Positions 1 to 8,217 of a stretch of 34,798 nt of DNA are shown here, piece by piece. Within the stretch, counting starts at the first letter, position 1. Each line of letters begins with the position of its first letter. The notes beneath the pieces were generated by a model. It saw only the letters and a list, made by a program, of their open reading frames with translations, had not been told where the DNA came from and made no database searches. Made by a program: the position numbers and the translations under genes. The DNA comes from UBA11400 sp964550435 (GTDB lineage: Bacteria > Bacteroidota > Rhodothermia > Balneolales > HLUCCA01), in assembly GCA_964550435.1 (NCBI GenBank), contig CAZJZI010000024.1, positions 1-34,798 of the forward strand. The letters run 5' to 3'.

Positions 1-11
1 GGAGAAATAAA

Positions 12-35
12 GATGCTTATTATTTAACAAGCATC
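12..35 (-). terminator. candidate intrinsic terminator overlapping the stop codon of the T9SS gene
   Basis: Read on the minus strand, GATGCTT pairs with AAGCATC around a 10-nt loop that contains the TAA stop codon, and a T-rich run (TTTATTT) follows. The stem is only 7 bp and AT-rich, so it is weak. Its position exactly at the gene end supports it. Confidence 0.45.
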
Positions 36-3000
36 ATTGTTTTGTTCTGTACAAAAGAACCGGCTCTGATCTGGTATATATATACACCAGAAGCCAGGTT
101 TCTTGCATTGAACGCAACAGTGTGCGTACCAGCAGTCATCTGCTGATTCAAGATAGTAGCAACACGCTGTCCAAGAACGTTGTATACATTCAACTCAACA
201 AATTCACTGCTTGGCAGATTGAAACTGATGTTGGTTGATGGGTTGAACGGATTCGGATAGTTGTTGAACAATGCGAAGTCACTTGGCATCTCAAATCCAC
301 CGTCATCGATGCTCGTTCCTAGACCGTAGTTAGGAGGAGTTTCGAAATCAAGTGTAGTAGGAGCTTTCCAAACGATTGGAGCAACTTCGTAAGAGTCTGG
401 CCAGATAATCGCATCAGGATCGCTCTGATCTAATGGAGTTATATAGCGATAGTAACGACGTCCAGCTGCAAAGCCTTCACCATTACCGGTACGAACACCT
501 TCAGCATTTACATATGAAATTGTAAATCCTAAGTGGTTTTCAGTTGGAAGTGCTACATCAAAGGTCAATGAGTACATGTTTGGTTCACCTTCAACTGGAG
601 TCAGTTCAACGCGAGCCAACTGATCTCCATTACCTTCTGCGAACAATGGAGCTCCATCGCCAACAGGAAGACCTTGTGTGAGTCCAAAGAATGGAGTCTC
701 GAACACAATGTATGCTTTATCAGTAGCTGGATTGAAAGGAGTAGTATGAGCCAAAGCTGGCGACATATCTACCTTGAAGGTTACCGGCATAGTGGTCTCA
801 CCACCAAAAGTTTCATTGATGATACCTTGAGGTGGGATGGAGTTGAAATATGCAACGCCACCGTCTTCGACGACCTGCTCAACCTGGTCACCGAATACAT
901 AGGTTCTGTCACCACCACCATTAGCACCTGGCTCTTCCCAACCGTTGTTGGTTGTCAGGTTTTCGATGTAATTGTCTGAATCTTCATCAAAGCGTGACTC
1001 ATCCCAACGGATAAAGTATTTATACGCTAAGCTGGCACCTGGTTCTCTTGTAAGCGGAGTTGCGTAGGTCCATACATTCAGTGCCTGATTAAATGTTGCA
1101 GCACCATTAGCAGGATTTGTAGTATTCCATCCGTTGAAAGCACCAGGAACATAGACAGAGTCTATTGCTGGGTTAAAGAATCCAAGTCCTTCGAGTACAC
1201 CTACGTTTACAGCGAACTGTAATGAAGCAGCCACTGGATCAATAAGTGGTGGACGTGTACGATCAAAGTAGTCGTGAGCAAAGGTTGTATCGGCTTGACC
1301 AACTTTACCATTTCTGTTTGGATCGCCTTCCCAAGCTACATTGGATCCGTTTTCAATAACGAATTTGTAGATAAACTCGGTTCCGGCAGACTCTTCTGGA
1401 GCATAATGTACACCAGAATAGAAGACGTTTTTGTTTCCAGAGGAAGCTTCTTCTAATTCAAGATACACATTGGTTGAACTCCAGTCGCCAGGGTTACCAA
1501 GTACTTCTGGAGTACCACGTACACCAACTTTGGATGTTGAAGTAACTGTGGTATTCGCTACCTGAGCCCCCACGTTAACACGGAAGAACATCGCTACAGA
1601 ATCTTCTTTTGTTTCAAAAGGTGCGGTTCTATTGAAGAATATTACAGGTAGGTCAACTGTACCTACTGCATCTTCTGGAACTTGCAACAAATAGTTACCA
1701 CCTGGAAGATTGGAATTGGATTCCCATCCACCACCAGTGTGATCTTGAGTTTCACCTTCTACAGTTTTAGCAGTGTAGAGTTTGTATGTAAGTTCATCAC
1801 CAGGGGCCATTGTCAGGTTTGTTGTCCAGTAGTCACCACCAGCATTTTGAAGTGTGATTGATCCTGAACCCCAATTGATCGTCTGGCCAAAGTAGTTGTC
1901 TTGCTCAGAGAAACCTTCAGCACCGGCTGGTTTAACAGCACCACGAATCTGAACAATATCACCAGCACGAACGGTATCAGGAATGGTAGCAGTGTTAACC
2001 ATAAAACGTACACTAACGACATCTGCGTTCAATTCTCCATCGAGACTGAATTTCTGAATTGCACCTGTTCCGTTTGTGAATGAGGAAGCATATGCAGTCA
2101 TACCATCATCAGAGAATGCAAGACCACGAGGAATCTTGTATGGATCTGTTTCGCTAGCATAATCCCAGTCAAATGTTGTAACAGTAGCGCCATTAGTGAT
2201 GTTTACACCATAGTAACGATTAGCTTCGTATAGTGTTCCACCTAATGGAGCGTTACCGGTACCTGCACCTGAGAAAAACAACAGGTTAGAGTTCGGATAA
2301 CGAGCTATAGCACCAGGATCGGTACCAACTGCAAGCGGCATACCAATAGCATATTCAGAGAATACGTCATCGGCCTGATAAACCTGGATGTGACCAGGAG
2401 CGCCACCTTCAGTGTATGCATTGGTATTTGGATTAAAAACCTTGCTTCCATCTGCTGATACTTCCAAAGTTCTAGAGAATCCGGTCTTATCAGTTGTAAC
2501 TGTGTTTAAAACATTCCAATCATCATTTGGATCCAGAATCACAATTGGTGAAGCTGGAAATACAAATGATAGTGCAACGTATCCGTCCTCAGTAACAGCA
2601 GGGCGGTTTGGAGCATGAGCTGCAGTTTCGGTACGCATGTACTTCACTTCAACTACTTCGATTCCTTCACCTGTTTCTGGATTGATTACGTGAATAAATG
2701 CAGTGTTACTTACCCAAACACCACCGACTACAGACCCAGCTGCAGCAGCAGTTGTTCTGAAACCGTGTGATGCAACGTAAATATTGCCATCTGCTCCTTT
2801 ATTTACCCCAGTAATCGGACCAAAACGTAGCAAGGAATCGCCAGTTGTAGTTCCGATAATTGGAGAAAAGTCTAATTGAGCCCCGTTTTCATCATAGATG
2901 TAAACAGGGTTGATTCTTTCAGCACCTTCATTAATTAAAGAACTGAAATACGGTGCATTCCAAACGTTTCCATCTCCATCTACCACAATACCATGTGAGT

Positions 3001-3106
3001 TCGATGCCGATGAATCCGCTGGAAAGACATTTGCGAACTGAAACTGTGCCGAAGCTACTAGCGGGAATGCCAGCAACAACAACAAGAGACGTATCATTTT
3101 GTTCAT
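20..3106 (-). CDS. T9SS type A sorting domain protein with N-terminal beta-propeller and E-set-like modules
   Basis: This 1028-residue exported protein starts with a Sec signal peptide (MNKMIRLLLLLLAFPLVASAQ). The start is supported by AAGGAGA a few bases before the ATG. Residues about 25-380 look like an NHL/lactonase-type beta-propeller (repeated D-G-x-x-Y/V-A strands). Three or four beta-sandwich segments follow (roughly 385-880), with W/Y-rich patterns such as VYVPGAFNGWN that resemble carbohydrate-binding E-set or CBM20-like folds; this is inference. The last about 80 residues are a T9SS type A sorting domain: NNYPNPFNPSTNISF, then LNVYNVLGQRV and ASGVYIYQI. The family is translocated by T9SS and anchored or released at the surface. 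It follows the second PorV gene by 117 bp, so it may be in the same operon or have its own promoter. Its sorting domain differs from those of the two upstream cargos. The substrate is unknown. Confidence 0.88.
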   Translation of the reverse strand: MNKMIRLLLLLLAFPLVASAQFQFANVFPADSSASNSHGIVVDGDGNVWNAPYFSSLINEGAERINPVYIYDENGAQLDFSPIIGTTTGDSLLRFGPITGVNKGADGNIYVASHGFRTTAAAAGSVVGGVWVSNTAFIHVINPETGEGIEVVEVKYMRTETAAHAPNRPAVTEDGYVALSFVFPASPIVILDPNDDWNVLNTVTTDKTGFSRTLEVSADGSKVFNPNTNAYTEGGAPGHIQVYQADDVFSEYAIGMPLAVGTDPGAIARYPNSNLLFFSGAGTGNAPLGGTLYEANRYYGVNITNGATVTTFDWDYASETDPYKIPRGLAFSDDGMTAYASSFTNGTGAIQKFSLDGELNADVVSVRFMVNTATIPDTVRAGDIVQIRGAVKPAGAEGFSEQDNYFGQTINWGSGSITLQNAGGDYWTTNLTMAPGDELTYKLYTAKTVEGETQDHTGGGWESNSNLPGGNYLLQVPEDAVGTVDLPVIFFNRTAPFETKEDSVAMFFRVNVGAQVANTTVTSTSKVGVRGTPEVLGNPGDWSSTNVYLELEEASSGNKNVFYSGVHYAPEESAGTEFIYKFVIENGSNVAWEGDPNRNGKVGQADTTFAHDYFDRTRPPLIDPVAASLQFAVNVGVLEGLGFFNPAIDSVYVPGAFNGWNTTNPANGAATFNQALNVWTYATPLTREPGASLAYKYFIRWDESRFDEDSDNYIENLTTNNGWEEPGANGGGDRTYVFGDQVEQVVEDGGVAYFNSIPPQGIINETFGGETTMPVTFKVDMSPALAHTTPFNPATDKAYIVFETPFFGLTQGLPVGDGAPLFAEGNGDQLARVELTPVEGEPNMYSLTFDVALPTENHLGFTISYVNAEGVRTGNGEGFAAGRRYYRYITPLDQSDPDAIIWPDSYEVAPIVWKAPTTLDFETPPNYGLGTSIDDGGFEMPSDFALFNNYPNPFNPSTNISFNLPSSEFVELNVYNVLGQRVATILNQQMTAGTHTVAFNARNLASGVYIYQIRAGSFVQNKTMMLVK

Positions 3107-3223
3107 ATCTTCTCCTTGGTTTTTTGTTTTACATCTCGTCTTTCTACCATCTATTGACTGATGTTTCGATTGACGTTATGCGTAACGGATCATCCGTTTT
3201 TCTTTTTTGTTTCTTTTGTTAGA

Positions 3224-4261
3224 TCAAAAGTTCACTTTTAGCGACAGACGGTTGGTCAGTCCTAAATATTCATGTTTTTGGGCCGCATAGCCCACTTGAA
3301 GGGTCTGACCGCTGTTCAGACTGTACCGCAGCGCGGCACCCGCCCCGAACAACCACATCCGGTCATCGCCCAGTCCCAGCTCCGGTAGTCCGGCCTGTAG
3401 ACTGATCATATCCTTGTAGAAGCTCGCCTCCACACCCACGTTCACGCTCTGGTTGTTGTCGCTCGGACTCAACGCATCGGCCATCACCGTGAACCGGAAC
3501 ATCTCCCGGTCGACCGCGTCCCACGCCAGTCCCACCTGCAACATCAGCGGCAACGCATACTCTTTGGTCTCCAACCGCGCGTTGATCCGGTTGTTGTTCC
3601 CCTCAGCGTTCGGATCAATGTCCACCGTGGTGATCAGATCGTCCCCGTCCAGGTTCATCTTGCTGCCGAAGTTCGCGATGCGTACCCCAAAGCGGACCCC
3701 GTCGAACGGAGTCACATAGTTGGTCCCAAGGTCCAGGGCAATACTGCTCGATGAGGTGTTCATGATGCGCTCGGTGATGAACTTGACCGTGCCACCAATC
3801 GAGAAGTCAGGAAGCAGAAACCGCGCGTAGCTCAATCCCACCGCATACGAGGAAGCTCCGAACATCCGTCCCGTTCCCTCCTGCTGCTCGAACGTGGTCT
3901 CTTCCATGTCGTCCATGGTCAGGGCAACCACGCTCAGCCCCAAAGTCCCTCCAGCCGCAGGCAAAGCGAATCCAACATAGGTATGCTGCAGGTCAGCGAT
4001 CCACTGTGAGTGTTCCACATACAGTTCGGTATTGCGCACGTTCGCCAGCGCTCCTACGTTCCAGTACATCGCCGTACCATCATCTACCGTGGCCGTGGTC
4101 GCTCCACCCAGAGCGGCCGCACGCGTTCCCACCGGAATCAGCAGAAAATTCGCCGAGGTCGTACCCTTCTTAGAGATAATCTGCGCAGTGACCTGCGGTG
4201 CAACGGCCCCGAGCAGCACTAAAAAAGCCAGTATCGATACTATGAGTTGTGTTCTTTTCAT
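3224..4261 (-). CDS. PorV/PorQ-family outer-membrane barrel protein, copy A
   Basis: This 345-residue outer-membrane protein has a signal peptide (MKRTQLIVSILAFLVLLGAV...TAQ), a conserved PorV-family start to the mature part (FLLIPVGTRAAALGGA, then a short YWNVGAL motif) and a C-terminal aromatic residue (LSLKVNF). PorV is a FadL-like 14-strand barrel that hands T9SS cargo from the translocon to the attachment complex. An ATG six bases upstream (4267) is possible, but AAGGAA touches that ATG directly and is well spaced from the one chosen. The gene begins 10 bp after the cargo gene ending at 4272. It is identical in DNA and protein to the copy at 7095-8132 except in the stop codon (TGA here, TAA there). 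It is far richer in GC than its neighbours. It may be a dedicated PorV paralogue for the adjacent cargo rather than the housekeeping PorV. Confidence 0.87.
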   Translation of the reverse strand: MKRTQLIVSILAFLVLLGAVAPQVTAQIISKKGTTSANFLLIPVGTRAAALGGATTATVDDGTAMYWNVGALANVRNTELYVEHSQWIADLQHTYVGFALPAAGGTLGLSVVALTMDDMEETTFEQQEGTGRMFGASSYAVGLSYARFLLPDFSIGGTVKFITERIMNTSSSSIALDLGTNYVTPFDGVRFGVRIANFGSKMNLDGDDLITTVDIDPNAEGNNNRINARLETKEYALPLMLQVGLAWDAVDREMFRFTVMADALSPSDNNQSVNVGVEASFYKDMISLQAGLPELGLGDDRMWLFGAGAALRYSLNSGQTLQVGYAAQKHEYLGLTNRLSLKVNF

Positions 4262-4346
4262 CGCCATTTCCTTATTTGATCACCGCAAATTTACCCGTCG
4301 TCTCACCCACGCCAGGAGCCTCAACATGATAGATGTACACACCGTA
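3226..4346. repeat. 1121-bp perfect direct repeat, copy 1 (PorV gene plus cargo-gene 3' end)
   Basis: This segment matches 7097-8217 at a constant offset of 3871. It runs from the last bases of the PorV gene through the whole gene, the intergenic bases, and the stop plus last 24 codons of the preceding cargo gene. At the edges 3225 c differs from 7096 t, and 4347 a differs from 8218 g. Lines compared by eye matched, and small ORFs in other frames are also identical. Confidence 0.95.
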
Positions 4347-7025
4347 AGGAATTTCATGACCATTGCTGTTACGCATATCCCAAATGTATCGGTTTACACC
4401 CACATTATTATTTACATTTATTGTTTGGACCAGTTGTCCGGACACATTGAATATCCTTATGATACACTGCGCCGGTAAGTTTGTGAAATGTAACTGACGT
4501 ACACCTGCTCCAGATCCATAAGTTTGTGGTTCGCCAATGTGTGTAACAACGTATGGGTTAGGAACAACCTTGATGTTCTCAAGCACAGATTCTTCCAAAT
4601 TTGATTCAACACGTGGCAAATTGGCTTCAGATACTGTAAATCTGTATTCATCAGCACGTGTAAATGGCTTAATGGTAATCAACTCGAGAAGATCTCCAGC
4701 TCCAGGATCCAGTGTCCCAAGTCTTGTGTTCGGAAGCATTGCAACTTTCCAGGTTGTTACATCAGTTTCGTTTCCGAAATCTTCGATAAAATAAATTTCA
4801 TCAGAACGAGGAAGCCCGTTTGAATCAATGAAAGCACGGAATCGTTTTTCAGTGGTAATTCGAGACCAATTTGCACCTGAATTTGAGGAATTCAATATCG
4901 TTGGACCATCACCGATTACATATGCTGTTGAGGAGCTGGTAACAAATACACCATTTAACGGTGTGAAAGTACCACTTGATTGAGCAATCCAGGTGGACCC
5001 GCCATCTATGGTCGCGAAAATCGTGCCATTTGCACCTACAGCCCATCCATTAGTAGTATTTGCAAAAGCCACATCGGTAAGCTGAACGTTTTGTGGCGGA
5101 CGTTGTCTAACCCAGGTTAATCCGGCGTTATCTGTTCTCCAGATTACTCCTAAAAATCCAACCATCCACCCAGTATTAGCATCAATAAAATCAACTGAAG
5201 TTAGATTCCTGAATAAGTCAGCGCTTGTTCCGCCTTCAAAAGTTATACCATCACGGCTCCAGGTTAATCCGCCATCTGTGGTTCGAAGCACTTCAGAAGT
5301 GTTTCCTATGATAACACCTGTATTCTCATCGACAAATTCGATGCTGCGTAAAATTCTGTTTGAGTTAGATGTAACCGAACTCCATGTGAATCCACCATCT
5401 GTGGTTCGCATGATCCATCCGTTTTCTCCAACAGCGAATCCAGTATCTTCATTTAGAAAGAATACATCGTAAAAATCACGAGTTGTATTTAATTCCAAAT
5501 CAACCCAGGTTGCACCCGAATCAGTTGATTTTATGATTACCCCATCTTCACCAACTGCCCACCCAGTGGATTCATTTATGAAGAATAATGAGTTTAATCG
5601 TTTACTTGTTGGAGAATCGATATTGTTCCAGGTTTCTCCACCATTGTTAGTAATTCGAATTTGACCTGCTCCACCAACTGTGATTCCCCTGGATGCATTC
5701 ACGAAAACAACATCACGCAGATCGCGAGGAATATTTGGGTTGACAAAGAATGCAAAAGGAATTTCAGTTCCATCCGTTGTATTGAAAACCTTGAAGTTTA
5801 CATCTTCAGCTGGAAGTAACACGTTCAGTGCTCCAACTCTTAGTGTATATTCTATTGATCTACTTACCGGTTCATCGTAAAACTCTACCCGATAATCAGC
5901 AAGTTTTGAATATCTGGTACTTACTCCAAACTGAAATGAGTGCAATGATCTACTAGCATTCGATACCCACTGAGACAACTCATCATTTACCCGTACAGTA
6001 TCACCAGCGTTTACGATTTCGACCAATAATCCGTCCTTTATGAGCAATTGCTCCGTCCTGAACCTTTCATCTCTGTCAAATACCAGTTCTCCTGTTTCAA
6101 GATTTGTGAGAGAAAAGTTTTTGGTGACTACGAGGTCTGGATCCAGAACAGTTGCACCGGTAATCACGGTATCCTCGAAAGTGATTGCATACCTGGTATT
6201 TGCTTTGGCTTTGGATGGATCAACGATGCTCACACTGATTGAACCTCCAGCTGATCCTGATATTCGTTCAACAACTGGATCAGTAGCTTCTAAATATCCC
6301 GCTGCTCCAGCATTCGGAATCACACTTACTACGTTTCGACCAAACTGAAACTGATTATTTGTGAGATCTGCTCTCAAATCCAATAATGATTCTCGAGGAC
6401 TATGGGTGTAAATCGTGTTTGCAGCTGGTGGGAATTCATAAGGTTCACCTGTTTGTGGATTGATCACAGGTGGTGGAAAATCTGGCACAGCATCCCCATG
6501 GGTATATGCAACTACAGCATAGTAGTAGGTCTTACCATTCAAAACATCCTGGTCTACAAAAATACGCTGGATACCATTATCGGTTCCTAACCAATATCGC
6601 ATTCCATTTATAGCTGCGGGATGATATTCGCGAATTCCATTAGCCCTGTCGAATTGAGCTATCGGACGATACCCCTGAACGTTACCCTGATTATCGGTAA
6701 CTCTTAGAGCATCAAGAAACTGAGGATCTGTGGATTTATAAATTTTGTATCCCTCAAAATTTCGTTGTCTAAAAATATTGTTCGGGAATCGTTGAAGGTT
6801 CACCGGATCGACAAAATTTTCAGCCACATCATCCCAATATAGCGTCACGCGACCATTACCAGGGACCACAGACAAATTAGGTGCTGGTGGAGTAGAAGGG
6901 TCAGTTGGGGTAACATAGTCATAACCGGTATTTGTCTGCTGCGCAACCCCGTTATCAGTTAATCCAAGTAGTGATACTAACCCAACAGAAACGGCCAGTA
7001 CCGGCGTCTTAAACAATTTGTTCAT
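4272..7025 (-). CDS. T9SS cargo protein with FN3-like module and YCF48-type beta-propeller
   Basis: This is a 917-residue exported protein, taking the ATG at 7025 because it gives a standard signal peptide (MNKLFKTPVLAVSVGLVSLL...VAQ). An in-frame ATG at 7091 would add a hydrophilic 22-residue leader. An FN3-like module (NGRVTLYWDD...FEGYKIYKSTDP) lies near the N-terminus. About seven repeats of the form G-W-x-V-G-x-x-G-x-I-x-x-T-x-D-G-G-x-T-W fill roughly 5690 to 4865; these are the hallmark of YCF48/PSII stability factor-like propellers. The C-terminus is a T9SS sorting domain (IKVVPNPYVV, RIFNVSGQLVQ, ending KFAVIK). It is a paralogue of the upstream 1262-residue cargo but lacks that protein's long N-terminal part. 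It sits between the two identical PorV genes. The propeller probably binds a ligand or partner; no enzyme motif is visible. Confidence 0.87.
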   Translation of the reverse strand: MNKLFKTPVLAVSVGLVSLLGLTDNGVAQQTNTGYDYVTPTDPSTPPAPNLSVVPGNGRVTLYWDDVAENFVDPVNLQRFPNNIFRQRNFEGYKIYKSTDPQFLDALRVTDNQGNVQGYRPIAQFDRANGIREYHPAAINGMRYWLGTDNGIQRIFVDQDVLNGKTYYYAVVAYTHGDAVPDFPPPVINPQTGEPYEFPPAANTIYTHSPRESLLDLRADLTNNQFQFGRNVVSVIPNAGAAGYLEATDPVVERISGSAGGSISVSIVDPSKAKANTRYAITFEDTVITGATVLDPDLVVTKNFSLTNLETGELVFDRDERFRTEQLLIKDGLLVEIVNAGDTVRVNDELSQWVSNASRSLHSFQFGVSTRYSKLADYRVEFYDEPVSRSIEYTLRVGALNVLLPAEDVNFKVFNTTDGTEIPFAFFVNPNIPRDLRDVVFVNASRGITVGGAGQIRITNNGGETWNNIDSPTSKRLNSLFFINESTGWAVGEDGVIIKSTDSGATWVDLELNTTRDFYDVFFLNEDTGFAVGENGWIMRTTDGGFTWSSVTSNSNRILRSIEFVDENTGVIIGNTSEVLRTTDGGLTWSRDGITFEGGTSADLFRNLTSVDFIDANTGWMVGFLGVIWRTDNAGLTWVRQRPPQNVQLTDVAFANTTNGWAVGANGTIFATIDGGSTWIAQSSGTFTPLNGVFVTSSSTAYVIGDGPTILNSSNSGANWSRITTEKRFRAFIDSNGLPRSDEIYFIEDFGNETDVTTWKVAMLPNTRLGTLDPGAGDLLELITIKPFTRADEYRFTVSEANLPRVESNLEESVLENIKVVPNPYVVTHIGEPQTYGSGAGVRQLHFTNLPAQCIIRIFNVSGQLVQTINVNNNVGVNRYIWDMRNSNGHEIPYGVYIYHVEAPGVGETTGKFAVIK

Positions 7026-7094
7026 CACAATAGTAGTTTTGCAACTGATAGATGATTTATATGATGAAGTTTTGTAATTCATATTCATCATAAT

Positions 7095-8132
7095 TTAAAA
7101 GTTCACTTTTAGCGACAGACGGTTGGTCAGTCCTAAATATTCATGTTTTTGGGCCGCATAGCCCACTTGAAGGGTCTGACCGCTGTTCAGACTGTACCGC
7201 AGCGCGGCACCCGCCCCGAACAACCACATCCGGTCATCGCCCAGTCCCAGCTCCGGTAGTCCGGCCTGTAGACTGATCATATCCTTGTAGAAGCTCGCCT
7301 CCACACCCACGTTCACGCTCTGGTTGTTGTCGCTCGGACTCAACGCATCGGCCATCACCGTGAACCGGAACATCTCCCGGTCGACCGCGTCCCACGCCAG
7401 TCCCACCTGCAACATCAGCGGCAACGCATACTCTTTGGTCTCCAACCGCGCGTTGATCCGGTTGTTGTTCCCCTCAGCGTTCGGATCAATGTCCACCGTG
7501 GTGATCAGATCGTCCCCGTCCAGGTTCATCTTGCTGCCGAAGTTCGCGATGCGTACCCCAAAGCGGACCCCGTCGAACGGAGTCACATAGTTGGTCCCAA
7601 GGTCCAGGGCAATACTGCTCGATGAGGTGTTCATGATGCGCTCGGTGATGAACTTGACCGTGCCACCAATCGAGAAGTCAGGAAGCAGAAACCGCGCGTA
7701 GCTCAATCCCACCGCATACGAGGAAGCTCCGAACATCCGTCCCGTTCCCTCCTGCTGCTCGAACGTGGTCTCTTCCATGTCGTCCATGGTCAGGGCAACC
7801 ACGCTCAGCCCCAAAGTCCCTCCAGCCGCAGGCAAAGCGAATCCAACATAGGTATGCTGCAGGTCAGCGATCCACTGTGAGTGTTCCACATACAGTTCGG
7901 TATTGCGCACGTTCGCCAGCGCTCCTACGTTCCAGTACATCGCCGTACCATCATCTACCGTGGCCGTGGTCGCTCCACCCAGAGCGGCCGCACGCGTTCC
8001 CACCGGAATCAGCAGAAAATTCGCCGAGGTCGTACCCTTCTTAGAGATAATCTGCGCAGTGACCTGCGGTGCAACGGCCCCGAGCAGCACTAAAAAAGCC
8101 AGTATCGATACTATGAGTTGTGTTCTTTTCAT
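7095..8132 (-). CDS. PorV/PorQ-family outer-membrane barrel protein, copy B
   Basis: This 345-residue protein is identical to the one at 3224-4261: signal peptide, PVGTRAAALGGA motif, barrel strands and terminal Phe. The shared 5' context (AAGGAA six bases before the second ATG) again favours the inner start over 8138. The gene follows the 1262-residue cargo gene by 10 bp and precedes the 917-residue cargo gene by about 70 bp. The order cargo-PorV-cargo-PorV suggests that each cargo travels with a PorV partner, as inferred from synteny. Its GC content (33-40 of 60 in sampled lines) contrasts with 25-28 of 60 in sampled neighbouring lines. Two identical paralogues imply recent duplication, gene conversion or an assembly artefact. 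Confidence 0.87.
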   Translation of the reverse strand: MKRTQLIVSILAFLVLLGAVAPQVTAQIISKKGTTSANFLLIPVGTRAAALGGATTATVDDGTAMYWNVGALANVRNTELYVEHSQWIADLQHTYVGFALPAAGGTLGLSVVALTMDDMEETTFEQQEGTGRMFGASSYAVGLSYARFLLPDFSIGGTVKFITERIMNTSSSSIALDLGTNYVTPFDGVRFGVRIANFGSKMNLDGDDLITTVDIDPNAEGNNNRINARLETKEYALPLMLQVGLAWDAVDREMFRFTVMADALSPSDNNQSVNVGVEASFYKDMISLQAGLPELGLGDDRMWLFGAGAALRYSLNSGQTLQVGYAAQKHEYLGLTNRLSLKVNF

Positions 8133-8217
8133 CGCCATTTCCTTATTTGATCACCGCAAATTTACCCGTCGTCTCACCCACGCCAGGAGCCTCAACATGA
8201 TAGATGTACACACCGTA
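7097..8217. repeat. 1121-bp perfect direct repeat, copy 2
   Basis: This is the second copy of the repeat at 3226-4346. The two copies flank the YCF48-propeller cargo gene in direct orientation, 3871 bp apart start to start. No terminal inverted repeats, target-site duplications or transposase are visible, so it is not an insertion sequence. Confidence 0.95.

Noticed and set aside
3184..3208. Hairpin AACGG-atcat-CCGTT followed by a T-run on the plus strand
   Set aside because: It would be a terminator for plus-strand transcription, but no plus-strand gene lies before it. On the minus strand the T-run is on the wrong side for the PorV gene.
3453..3719. Plus-strand open frames inside the minus-strand genes
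   Set aside because: They lie fully within strong genes, lack ribosome sites and resemble no family; they are shadows of the GC-rich coding sequence.
3226..8217. Repeat as an insertion sequence or composite transposon
   Set aside because: No transposase, terminal inverted repeats or target duplications; the repeat is a gene plus the tail of its neighbour.
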